From positions 6,865,267 to 6,929,266 of the forward strand of contig OZ038462.1 in NCBI GenBank assembly GCA_964036295.1: a stretch of DNA of 64,000 nucleotides. Reading direction: 5' to 3'. A program made the translations under genes and the position numbers. The stretch's first letter is position 1. Each line of letters starts with the position of its first letter. The notes under the pieces are model-generated. The model saw only the letters and a program-made list of their open reading frames with translations. It was not told the DNA's origin and ran no database searches. Origin of the DNA: Plumapathes pennacea. Taxonomy: Eukaryota > Cnidaria > Anthozoa > Antipatharia > Myriopathidae. This document shows, in pieces, positions 1-10,625 of the stretch.

Positions 1-338
1 CTGATCAGCTTGAACCCAAGTAAGTCCTGCCCTAAACAAAATGTACAGGTGGTTTTAGGAAAATATTGATAGTCTGACTAGGTTTAACCCAAGCAAAAGA
101 TACCTAGTCCTCCCAGCCTGCCCTGAACAAAATGTTTAAGTAGTGGAGGAGAATTGATAGTCTGACCAACTTGATCACAAGCAGAGATAATAATTATCTC
201 TTATTATTTACCTGTCATTTTCTCCATACTGGACTACAAATAGATGACTATATTGGAGAAGTTTGTCTCTGATCACTCTTAATGGTATCAAACATATTCC
301 TAAACTTTGAAAAAGAGAAATATTTGCCTTGTTACCAG
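1..338. repeat. Minisatellite-like repeat in an SCFD2 intron
   Basis: No exon is visible before 339. Positions 1-180 hold about two units built around 'tgatcagcttgaaccc', 'gccctgaacaaaatgt' and 'gagaattgatagtctgac'. This is the reverse complement of the repeat at 28905-29235 and related to copies near 58.3, 59.0 and 62.0 kb, so it belongs to a dispersed family. The rest, up to the acceptor at 337-338, is unremarkable intron. Confidence 0.6.
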
Positions 339-3300
339 TTCCACTCCAGAAACATTAGCACCTGGTTGCTTGGCTCATCCCCAGGACCCAAGGGCACAAG
401 CTCTGCTGAACTCCATGTTCACCAAGAGACCGAAGGTGAGTGGGCTTGGCACTGGTCACATGTCTTGTGGCCACCAGATCTCTCATTCTGCTTTTTCACT
501 GCTGTTTCAATCTATCTTATTTTGTGCAGGAAAGTTGTATTGATCTTGGAAGGCAGCTGATGGAAGCCATTACTAGAGAGTCTTTACCAATGAAGACAAA
601 ACTTGTCCCAGGAAAGGTGTCCATTGAGCAACTACAAACGCTGGCTGACCAATTCAGGTACAAGACAGTAGGGAACTTGAGAAAACCAGTACAGTGATAG
701 CAACATGACATCAAGAACCAATGAAATATTTTCTTTTTGTGCTTTATGTCCAATATGTCTTTGTAGTCAGCTTGCTTATTCTTAGGCTGATTCATTATGT
801 TTTTGTTTCATTTTCACAGAGGTTAATTTGAGTCATGCCAATCTCCTGCTTTAAAGAACTATAATATTATAACTGTTTCATAATATTGATGTAGAAAAGG
901 TCTGATCATTTTGACACAATTTTTGGAATTAGTTTTTGCCCTAAATCTTAGCATATTTATACTAGTTTTCCTAAGTCATCTGAATGGGCACAGATTCCCA
1001 GCTTGAATCTCCCAATAAATTGATTATTATAGAACTGATAAAAGAAGGACTATTTTTAAAACTTTCTGTTTGCAGGGGTCAGCCAAAAGCCTTCAAGAGT
1101 CATTCAGCTGTACTACAACTCGTCATGGCAGCAGTGAATGCCTTACAACACAGCAATAACTCACACTTGGAACACTTGCAGGCAACAGAAAAAGTATGAT
1201 GTAACTTATTTTCAGTGAAGCCCTTACGCAAGCTGTGTATCTGTCAGTATCCAATGATATTGTACACTGCAGCTGATGTTCAGTGAACTAATGAATCCTC
1301 TAATTGCCTGTTTATGTTTTATTAGAAAGACACGGTGGCCCAGGGGTTAGCATGGTCAATGGTTATACTGAGAGTTAGGCTGGTTCACACGAGTAAAGCA
1401 AACGTAGACGCAGGTTCACAGGGTAAAATTTGTGAAGCAAGCGCAAGAGAATGGAAAGTTTTCATTTTCTTGCGTTTGCTTTACCTTGTGAACCAGCTTT
1501 ATGCATTCAATATTTCACACTTAAACAATGTGCTCTCTACTCGTGGCTCAGACAGCCATGCAAAATGGCGAGCCCATCTCTGATTGAAAACACAGGGACA
1601 TACAACATAGAACTGCTGAGGATGCAAACACATATCTGGTAGTGACTATGCACCCTCAGTGCTAACAGGGCTTGCAGTAATTGGTTTATTGCTGTTGTAG
1701 ATCTTCTGCCATATGACAGATGGTGAAGCTGATAAAGTAAGATAGGTAAAATGAAATTATATTGGGCCCTTTTCATTTCCTATACATCTGTAGGGACTGG
1801 TGCTGAACATTAGTGAACAGGGATCTACTAGTGGTGTTACTGAGCTGCTGGCTCTACTACAGGGGGAGAATGACAAAAGGTACGCATGTGACTGCAGCCA
1901 TTGAAACAATGAGTTATCTTCTCATCCCCAGAATGGCATGTCTAATTCATGGAACCCTAACCATAAACCTAACCCTAATCCTAACCCATAGTCTTGGTTA
2001 GGGCTAGGATTAGGATTAATGTTAGATAAGGATTAGGATTATGGTTCTGTTGGTTCCGTCAGTGCCATGAATTAGACATGCTGCCCCCGGCATATGTCCT
2101 ACCATTCTGTGTTGTGACATTGACTGTGATGTAAACCCAGGGTTGTACTCTGCTGTGATATGATTTTAAACTGTGAAATGTGTTGAGGTGTAGTCCAGGT
2201 GTCATGCTGCCAGTAACAAAATCCATTATTTTCTTGTGTGTTTACAGAAAGCTTATGCTGGAGGATGTGTTGCTTCTGGCAGTGTTTGTTTACTCCTTAA
2301 TGGGAGAGGAATGTTATGATTCACCTGCGGAGGAGGAAGAACTCAAAGTAAGTATTCAGTTGATCAATATTATTATGACCCAAAAACTCTCTCACTGCCT
2401 TAGTTATTTTCCCACGGTGTTAACACTGGACCAGTGCATGGTTTGACATTGATCCATTGTCTGCAACAGTAATGTAAATTGAACTAACTCCTGAACTGTC
2501 AAATAATACCTAAAGGTGTAACCACTCAAATGAAAGCTCTCAATAAGAACATATCAACCTTAAAAAAAGTGTCCATGCCAGAGATCAGCCAGGGGTCTGG
2601 GTCCTACTGACCAAGTCTTGGTCAGTAGGAAAAAGAGCCTGAAAATGAGGAAGAAATCTCAGGGTGCATTGTTGGGTAGACTAAAATTTAGATTTTTTGC
2701 CATAAAATTTATGTCACGTATCACCTGTTTGAGGTTATTTTTGTGTCACGAATACTACTATCTACAGAAAAAAATGTTTGAACTAAAATTTTGGACAAAA
2801 CCTGTTTTAGACGCACTCCAAGACCTGGTTTTTTTGAAAGTCGATTAAGCCAATCCAGGATTAACGAAATTCTTTCTCTCGACCTCTCTCCCAATAAACT
2901 GCAGAGTTTTGTTCGAAGATGGATTAGTAGGCTTGTTCCAACTTAAAACTTTATCAAGAAAGTCATTGTGGATGAAACTTCACGTTTTCAGGCTAAAAAA
3001 TGACAAGAAAGTTTAGACCTAATCCAGGATTAGCCTAATCGTGCTTTGAAAAACTGGGCCCAAATCAATAAATTGTTTCTTTTCTCTAAAAAGGTTAAGT
3101 GTCCCTCCCCTCCTTTCAATGTTAAACTTTTGAAATGCCAGATGTCCACAGCAGAGCTTTCATAGAGATGAAGCTCATATGTGAGAGAATTATGCAATGA
3201 GGTTTGTATGCTGGAGATTGATGTGCCTATACGGGAGATCATAATGCCGGAGATTTAACATGTCTGAATTCTAAGAGAAGTGTTCACCTTGTTGTTGATT

Positions 3301-4132
3301 GGAGGGATTATTTTGGACAGAGAAAGCTGTTTGCAGTTGCAGTATCACATATTCACTAGGCACAAATGTTTGGAATGATAATGGTATCAGATCTGCTTTT
3401 TTTTTTGTTCTGCGCTGTTGTTCATGTCATCGTTTCATCGTTCATGTCAGCTTTATCCTTGTTTTCTTAGAATACATTAATAGACTTGTTATTGAGAGGA
3501 GAGTTGGCAAGCAGGACGGAAGGATTTCTTGGTGAGTTAATTGAGTTAATATGAGGTTTTACCTTTCATTTATTATCTCAAATTGATCGCAAAGCTGGCA
3601 CCAGCTTACTAAACTCTTTTACTTTCTCTAAATTAGTAGTGACCACATTGTCTGGCAACAATCTTTATTGTCAACGTGAAATACAAGAACATATAATATA
3701 TACAACACATATTTTCCAGCAGACAAGCAAGTCGTGCTACTGGGGGCTGGAGGGAGGGGCATAGCTTATGCAACCCCTCTCTTGTCCCCCTCAGGGTGGG
3801 GAATAGGCTAGCCTTGCTGGAAAACACCGGTAGTGGAAGCTTGTTGTGGGCAGCACTGTTGCTGCTGTTGCTGCTGTTGAGCCTGCTGAGCCTGTTGAGC
3901 CTGTTGAGGCGGACAGCACTGTTCTTGTCCCCCTCCAGCAGTCATACCTGGTGGCTGACTCAACCCAGGGGGTGGCACAGACATAGATCCCCCCTGCCCA
4001 CCCTGGCTAGGACAACATGCCATCTGTCCAGCTTGGCCCATCTGTCCGGCTGGGCCCATTGCTCCGGCAGCACCCATAGGCTGCTGCTGTGGTGGTGGGC
4101 AGCATTGAGGAGGCCGCTGTTGCTGCTGCTGC

Positions 4133-4163
<31 letters not shown>

Positions 4164-7100
4164 GCAGTCGTTGTTGCTGTTGCTGCTGAGGTGGGCATCC
4201 AGGTGGACATCCTGCTTGTCCCTGCTGTCCCATTTGTGGGGCCATGCCTGCTGGAGGTCTGCTCACCCCCAGGGGGGGAGGGTTGCTGGATCCCGGGGGA
4301 CAGCAGATGCAAGGGGTGCATGGGGGAATTGCACTTCGCTCTCCAATCTCCCGTCCCACCTCGTTTGGGCGGACCCTATAAACTTGCTTTGTGGAGAGAG
4401 GAATTTTTATAATGAAATGCTAGTACTTGTGAAAACCAGTTTTAGACTGCGTCGGCGTGGAGATAAAATGCATGGTAAATCAACTAAAAGTCCATATGGG
4501 AGAGCCATACGCCGATAAAATAGTTTAATCTGACGTTTCAAGCGTTAGCATATGCGGTTATTTGCTCTGCCAACGGTCTAACGTTCGCTGACCAACGGAA
4601 ATGGCGTTAACATATTGAGCCACCCGTCAGATTTGCCGTATGTTTTGATTTGCCCAACACTATGTAGACACTTACGTTTCTTACTTGAATCCATGGGAGT
4701 GGACCTACAAAATAAGCAAAACTATAATTACAGACAGAAGAATTTTGCTTAGAATCATTTTAAACAATTTGACTGATTCCAAGAAAGGGGTTTCCCAAGT
4801 CGATACTGTGAAACTTGGCGTCGTGAAACCACTTGAATCAAACTGAATGAAATCCGGGATTTCAGATCTTGAAGACGTCGTGGCTGATTCCACAACCTCA
4901 GCCCACTTGTCCAAAGGCCGAGTATGCAAGGCCAAGGTTTTTAACCAACTATTATTTTATTATCTTAACTTCTTGTGTCCGACGGACATCAGGATTTTGA
5001 GTATAAAGACCAAGTAAAAAGCTTGTTATGCTCAACCCATATCAAGGAAGTCGTACTTGGAAAGGAAATATTTTCATTTCCAGGCTTAAAAATGATAAAA
5101 CAAAGTTTAGACCTTGCTTTGATGAACTGTTCTTATATTTTGACTGTCCTGTTGTACAGAACGGATTAGTTTACACTCGAGAATGTGTTTGACACTTACG
5201 TCGGAATGCCTTGGCTTGTATAACTGCTGCCAAACCCAGGAGATAGAACACCACGGCCTTGAACTTCATTTTGCGTACGTCTCAGATCTGGTGGAAGTAC
5301 GAATTATGTTTTTTCAGAACGCTTGTTTAGTCTTGTTTCACCATATGGCCAAAAGCTTAAGGGACGGAAGCAATATTACGTAGTTTATCGCTTTAGTTCA
5401 GAAAATTTTTTGTACTACGTGATTTTTACTGCCGAAGTTCAGTGATTTACCATGTCATAAAAAAGTACAAAGAAGAAGAAAAAAAGAAGCCAGAAATCTT
5501 TCTGTTGTAAAATGCTCGCGGCGTTATGACACAGACCCAAGTCAAATCCTCGGTCAAAATTTTCAGGTCGACGGCAAATTAATCCTTGACATAAACAGTC
5601 GGCTTATAAGCATTTTTCTTGTTCCTTTGCCTGGTTTTAGACGGGAGTGAAAGTAGGAACAGGTATCCTCTTGCTACAGTTTAGCGAGTTTGAGGCCAAT
5701 TCCTTGGTGTTTTACAATACAAAATAGAAACAATACGATCAGTTGTACGCTCCGATTGGATTCTTCATCCTACGTATACTTCGGCTAAAGTCGGTCGGGT
5801 CGGGTTCTTTTTCCTACCTCAGAATATTTCTTCCAGTGCCAATCGCTTCTGTTGTAAATGTTTTACCGAGCAGAAGTGCTCACCCGTTTAGCTGTGGATT
5901 GCATTACTAATTTGTGAAGTCATGGTGCCGTGTTTGGAAAGCCACATTAACTGCGCCTAAAGACTCCATTAACTACCTGCTTTTATTAGTTTAGCGAAAT
6001 TGTTGGAAAAATAAAGGCTGATTTCACCTGAGGAAAATTTGGCGAATGTTAAGACTCTCATGCAACGAAGTTTACATTTAAAATGCTGTTAGGATCATCG
6101 TAAACCATGTTATAGAACGGAAATGTTGCATGGTCTTCATTCTTGTGCCAACAGACTTCAATTCTTTATTAAGGCTGTAACTAACACAAACTGAAAGGAA
6201 ATCTACCATTTTATTTTGCAGGTTATATTTAAGATAAAAAGTACCACTTAACGGGGTGGTGTCACGGATTCTATTGATTTTCTGTTTAATACCAAAAAAG
6301 GGAAATAGAGGATATTACATGGGCGCGCGGAGATACTGCGAATTTTATCTTCGAGTGCTGATGCCAAGCAGCCATGTAATATTCTGTTTATTATATGGAT
6401 ATATCGATGAAATATCCAGAACGAAGTCATATCTCACAGCCTTTATTTTCTCAGTCAGATCTTGATGTCTTCAAAAATCGCGCTCAAAGTGAAGATGTCA
6501 TTTATTCTTATTTTTATGTGAAGATATCGCACGCAATGAAGATGTCGGGTTTTAGAACTGGAGAAATCCTGTTATTTCATTGATGTCTACAGTACACAAT
6601 AATAAAGAGAACTTACGGCACACACACTGATCCCTTTGTCACCCCACGTGACCTATGATCACGTTCTCGTGTCCTCGTTTCTCAACAGGTTCTGAACTCT
6701 CCGAAAAGACTGTTCGTAGAAAAATTGCCGATGCTTTCGAAAAACTTCGTGGAGTCGGCGCTGCCAGAGAACAACTACAGCAATTCGGGTGAGACGTTTG
6801 CTTTCATGTGTGTCCGCGATATGATAGGAATTTTTATCCATACGTCTGTTTGTCTGTCCCTTCAATAGTTTCTTGATTTGTTATTTGCATTTGTCATTCA
6901 TTGTAGTTGTTTCTTTATCTGTGGAGTCACACGTTTTTTTAATTTCCTTTTTGCGAGCAGAACCTCCTTCCGGGTATAATTCGTTCTTGACGTCACTTCC
7001 TTTTGGTCAGCGTTCGTCGCCATTGGAGATAAATTTCACCTCCTCCGGTGCCAGCCTTGTTTTTCTTGTGCAAAATTCATGTTATAGAAAATGTATTGAA

Positions 7101-9264
7101 CTAAGTTATACTTGAGTCGTGAGTTTTATTTTGAGTTTCTTGGCTAAGTCAGATTTACAAGCGTTGCACGAACTACGCCGGAAAACTGCAGTTGATTTTA
7201 CTGTCTTTTCCACAGTTTCGCAATGACCGCTGACTCAAAAATAGGGTGATCGCACAGTCGATAGACGCATTTCCGCGCAACCTCGTTCCAAGGCCAAACA
7301 AGAGGAAAAGGCCTTGGGAACGAGGTTGAATCCACGTTGCCTCTCCCCGACTACAAACGTAGGAAGTTCTGAAAGAGGTTTTCCTCGCAGGGTATCTGTT
7401 CTATTTTCCTTAAGTGTCTTTTTCTAACTCTTCATGTGTTGTTCCATTTCTCAGAAATGTATTCCAAGAAGCGTCTGCTCTCAAGCCGGCTGGTTACCAG
7501 TCTCTCGTCAAGCAGGTGAGGCGCACAAACCTTGTCTGTTTGTTTCTTGTTAATGTTCTATTTCATTTGATCGGCAGATTGCTTGATGATTATTTTCAGG
7601 TCATTGACAAAGTTTTCAGCCCTGAAAAGCCCGAACTGGTGGATATTGAGTTTAAGTCTCATGGTTTGAAGGACTACATCAAGACCGGCTTTAGGTGTGT
7701 TTGTGTGTGATTGTGCCGGTTTGTAATGTCGTATTGTGTTGTGTCGAAGGTATAGTAGTTAGTATTTTAGTGTGAAACTAGGAGAAGTATCCCAGTAGTA
7801 GAAGTCTTTAATAGTCAGTTAGTAGGAGTAGTCTTCGGATGACTGTCGAAAACCAAAACCAAAGTAATCACACAGGCCAATCACAGAGACTGAGAGAAAA
7901 CAGTTCAGCCAATTGGAAGCCAAAGTAATTCGCGTTTGGTCTTGCGTTTGGTTTTACTTTCCAATCAGCAGTGCGAGTACACGCCATCGCTTGCGTGAGA
8001 AGTGCTTGGTTTTGGTTTTGGTTTTGTTCCTGATTGGCTGAGCATGCCGACAAACTCGTGTGGACCAATCCGAAAGCGAAGCAAACGCAAAACCAAAGCA
8101 ATCACACAATTACCTTCGACAGTCATCCGAAAACCGCTCTATAGTGTAACAATTAACTAGTCTAGAATCATACACGACCGTACAAGCAGCAACGCTTAAA
8201 ACATTTATTGAATTTAAATTAAAAGTTGTTGTAAATTGTATTGTATATAGTAGAAAGTTTCTCTTAGTCGACATGACATATGAAAGTAAACAGAAATGTT
8301 ATATTTAAACTCAATTCTCAGCAAATATCTGCTCCACCACATCTCCACCCTCACTCCCTGAGAGTCCTTCGTTGTGGTTGACATGTTGTGTCGTATGACG
8401 TTGGATGTCGCCTTTCGTTCCGTGCTGCCTTGGTTATATATATTGTTGCCGTTGTTTGCTTGTTTCATGACTATGAGCAAGCCTCGTCCGAGAGACTACT
8501 CCCTTCTGGTGTTGTTTATGTGTTTGTTTGTTTGTTTATTTATTTATTTGTTGGTTTGTTTTTGTCAGCCTTTTCATGAGTGTGAGCAAGCCTCGTCCTA
8601 GTGACTACCCCCTGCTGGTGTTGTTTGTGGTTGGAGGAGTCACGTGTTCTGAAGTCCGGCAGATAACCGAGGCGCTGACGACCTACCACCCCAACACGCA
8701 GGTCAGTTAAACAAGAGCTACCACAACAACAACAACAACAACAACAATCATCGAACTAAAGTCACTATTACAGCAACCACAAAGCAGGTGGAAATGACTT
8801 ATGCGGTTATGAAGCAGCTTTAGGCTCACAATAGCAACCACAATAACAGCCACAACCACAAGTCCACAACTGCCACAGTAACAGCCACAGGCGCAATCAC
8901 AACTACAACAACAGTACCACTGAAGGAACCATAGCCACGCCATAGCGACTGAGTAACAACTACAGGCACAGGCACAACAACAGTACCACTAGAACTACCA
9001 GTAACATTAACAGCGACGACGTCCACAAACACAAATACAAGCCCATGAGTTTCATTGAGCGCATATCTGAAGCAGGGCGTGTTCGATCAGCGTCTTCTAC
9101 ATAGATGCTTCCTTTCTTGCAATCAATCCGAAATAAGACATTTGAGACATTTGATGCGCAGCTTTCTATTTCAGGTCCTGATTGGCAGCACCCGAATATT
9201 GAAGACGCACGACGTGTTTGAACAGCTGTTTTGTCAAGACAATCTTTTCCCTCTGCTTGAGTAA
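339..9264 (+). CDS. SCFD2: SCFD2-like Sec1 family domain protein, C-terminal half (5' end outside window)
   Basis: Sec1/Munc18-like protein, a family that binds syntaxin SNAREs and supports vesicle fusion; SCFD2 itself is little studied. Exons read: 339-435, 530-657, 1076-1193, 1794-1879, 2248-2347, a candidate 19-nt exon 6222-6240, 6689-6788, 7455-7515, 7600-7694, 8569-8701, 9175-9264 (TAA). All have GT-AG borders. The last five join in frame to give the typical SCFD2 end: a helix with 'EKLRGVGAAREQLQQF', then 'VDIEF...DYIKTGFS', 'SDYPLLVLFVVGGVTCSEV' and 'VLIGSTRIL'. About 341 residues are encoded, against roughly 680 for the whole family protein, so the N-terminal half lies upstream. Phases between 2347 and 6689 require one exon of length 1 mod 3; the 19-nt candidate fits. 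A minus-strand gene is nested in that intron. The family call is from remembered SCFD2 sequence features, not a search. Confidence 0.87.
1373..1502. repeat. Inverted-repeat element in SCFD2 intron
   Basis: 'aggctggttcacacgagtaaagcaaacg' at the left is mirrored by 'cgtttgctttaccttgtgaaccagctt' at the right, giving a foldback of about 130 bp. A related arm occurs near 39870-39945, so this looks like a MITE-type element. Confidence 0.6.
1931..2085. repeat. Foldback element with telomere-like (CTAACCC/TTAGGG-like) core
   Basis: Outer arms 'gcatgtctaattcatgg' and 'ccatgaattagacatgc' face each other. Between them lie imperfect 'aaccctaa' type repeats on one side and 'ttaggatt' type repeats on the other. 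The hexamers are irregular, so this is not a true telomere array. Confidence 0.6.
2824..3061. repeat. MITE-like element, GGGCCCGGTTTTTCAAAG family (copy 1)
   Basis: Ends 'ggtttttttgaaagtcgatt' and 'gctttgaaaaactgggccc' are inverted repeats, each with a 'taatccaggatta' segment inside. The copy at 45508-45748 is the same element in the other orientation. Confidence 0.7.
3664..3669 (-). terminator. Poly(A) signal AATAAA of the nested minicollagen-like gene
   Basis: Plus-strand 'tttatt' reads AATAAA on the minus strand, about 140 nt downstream of the stop codon, with no other good signal closer. This supports the minus-strand transcript ending here. Confidence 0.55.
3808..5269 (-). CDS. Secreted minicollagen-like Cys/Pro/Gln-rich protein, nested antisense in SCFD2 intron
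   Basis: Three exons on the minus strand: 5269-5200, 4704-4685 (20 nt) and 4386-3808, with phases 1 and 0. Together they are 669 nt, giving 222 residues. Residues 1-20 form a clear signal peptide (MKFKAVVFYLLGLAAVIQA). The mature part has a CTPCICCPP cluster near residue 53, CPPGCPP near 90, a Gln tract (about 97-120), six consecutive Gly-X-Y triplets (about 135-152, from GAAGAM to GQAGQM) and five CCP motifs among 14 cysteines. Cnidarian minicollagens combine a signal peptide, Cys-rich ends, polyproline and a short Gly-X-Y stretch; this protein has the same ingredients. It lacks the classical spacing of six cysteines and has Gln where polyproline would be expected. A nematocyst capsule or other extracellular structural role is inference. 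The long plus-strand Leu-rich frame over exon 3 is its shadow. Confidence 0.75.
6222..6240 (+). other. Candidate 19-nt micro-exon of SCFD2
   Basis: A good pyrimidine tract and AG (ending at 6221) precede GTT ATA TTT AAG ATA AAA A, and gtacca follows. It enters in phase 0 and leaves in phase 1, exactly what the exons ending at 2347 and starting at 6689 need. The donor is weak, so another unseen exon in this 4.3 kb intron remains possible. Confidence 0.4.
6285..6400. repeat. Fragment of hairpin element related to 51565-51715
   Basis: 'gatattacatgg' and 'ccatgtaatatt' face each other around an 'attttatcttcgagtgctg' segment. The same arrangement, better preserved, is seen near 51.6 kb. Confidence 0.45.
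6970..7279 (+). repeat. CRE-bearing MITE-like element (copy 1)
   Basis: About 310 bp. It contains 'ttgacgtcacttcc' followed by 'ttggtcagcg' near the left end, and 'cgctgactcaaaaa' plus 'gcatttccgcg' at the right. The full family has end repeats reading roughly CCGCGGAAATACGTT. It lies in an SCFD2 intron. Confidence 0.6.
7832..8139 (+). repeat. MITE-like element, TCGGATGACTGTCGAAA family (copy 1)
   Basis: The interior matches 48757-49076 closely. The right terminal repeat ends 'gaaaaccgctc' before TA; the left end is slightly truncated. It sits between two SCFD2 exons. Confidence 0.75.
8461..8520 (+). pseudogene. Partial duplicate of an SCFD2 exon (5' part only)
   Basis: This 60-nt stretch matches the start of the real exon at 8569-8701 at roughly 50 of 60 positions (counted by eye) and still reads 'MSKPRPRDYSLLVLF', against 'VSKPRPSDYPLLVLF' in the exon. 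It has no AG acceptor in front, loses similarity before the conserved VVGGVTCSEV part and runs into a TTTG/TTTA microsatellite. It is best read as a truncated tandem duplication rather than a usable alternative exon. Confidence 0.7.
8702..9030. repeat. CAA/CCACAA-rich low-complexity intron sequence
   Basis: A short (AAC)n run at about 8722-8746 is followed by irregular repeats of 'acagccacaacc' type up to about 9030. No exon is seen in it. Confidence 0.6.
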
Positions 9265-10625
9265 GGGAAAACACGGGCGAAAAAAAGAAAAGAAAACGCA
9301 CGGACCGTTGGATTAGGAAACAAAATAAGAAAACGCATAAATATGAAGTAATTTATCGCAACTTGTGGCGCGAAGGTGTTGTGTTGCAAGTTGTAGCATA
9401 CTATGGCGCGCGTTCCACCCTGCAAGTTGCACGAAGCAAACGTGGGTTCTACTTCGTGGACTAAACGCACAACCTGCAACGCAACTTTGTTAAGCGACAA
9501 GTTGCGAGAAATGTTGCCCGTATTACTTCACAAATTAATCTTGAAGGCAAGTATTATCGAGTGGAACAAACTCTCCTACGAGCTGAAGAGTGATATTTTT
9601 GTTAATGGGAGTTGTCTTCTAACGCTCTTGTAAATCGATTCCCGCGTGAACACGTAGACAGGACAAGCACGCGTATATACGCGCACGTACACGCACACAC
9701 ACGCAGATGTTACGCACACCAAACGTGGAAATTTCAACACCCTCGCAGTTACTGTCACGTCACGCAGACAAGCATCACGGAGAAAATCGTTGTGTGAACG
9801 GTCAATTTTCATGAAGGATATCTTGTTGCGGCTACATGACCCTTGAATTGAGATTGGTTTGGATTGAGGGGACAACAAGAATTATACTGTGTTGATCCAA
9901 TTCTACAAACAGAACCTCGTGTTGTGGGACGAAAGGCATAAGGAATGTGGGAACATCTAAATTTGAGACAAGCCATTCTGAATTCCTCAGTGTGTAAACA
10001 CTTTAAGGAACTTAGGAAAATATATTTGCTATTCATAACGTAACAAGTTATGGAACCTTGTACTTAGCTATTTAAAGTTCTGTCTTGTTCTGCAGACAGA
10101 AATAAATTAATATTCGACTTGGTATATTTACATAGAAAGCAGTATTGAGCAGACATCGTTAAATAAAATAGTATTTTCCACTCAGATGCAAAAATGAAAA
10201 CAATAAATCATAATTAAGTGTACCATACAGCATATCATTCTTGAATGCCCTGTACATTACCAATCAACACCTTCTAAATCACCTCTTGTTAGTTGTATTT
10301 GTGTATGTGTGAAGGGTGTGAATTTTGTAAAAAATTAAATAGAATAGTATTTTCAAGTGAAAAATCCCCACAATGCTTGAATTATAAAGAGCCATCATGT
10401 AAGTGTTGTGGTCAAACCTTTATTTCTTCTCACCAAACTCTTATTTACAATAATATTGTGGTACACATCAAGACGTGTGCCACACAATTGATTTCAATCC
10501 ATTTCTGGAAACATATGGCTGATAACATGCCATACAGTATTATTTACAACAGTTCAAGAGTTGACATCAAGGCTGCTGATGTGGAAAACAGTCTGACCAC
10601 ATCTTGGCACATGCTCACATCATAG
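9265..10625. other. SCFD2 3' flank and 4E-BP 3' flank, no gene seen
   Basis: Convergent space between the SCFD2 stop and the 4E-BP stop. A plus-strand AATAAA at 10101-10106 could end a long SCFD2 3' UTR. Minus-strand AATAAA candidates for 4E-BP occur as 'tttatt' near 10417. The small open frames have no recognisable content. Confidence 0.5.

Noticed and set aside
3796-4518. 240-codon plus-strand open frame rich in Leu/Ser
   Set aside because: It is the complement of the CAG/CCA-rich exon of the minus-strand secreted protein, which has splice signals, a signal peptide exon and a poly(A) signal.
4705-4935. 76-codon minus-strand frame upstream of the 20-nt exon
   Set aside because: It lies in the intron just before a strong acceptor; using it would break the phase with the signal peptide exon.
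8707-9032. Val-rich minus-strand frames
   Set aside because: Caused by CAA/CCA-type low-complexity repeats in an SCFD2 intron.
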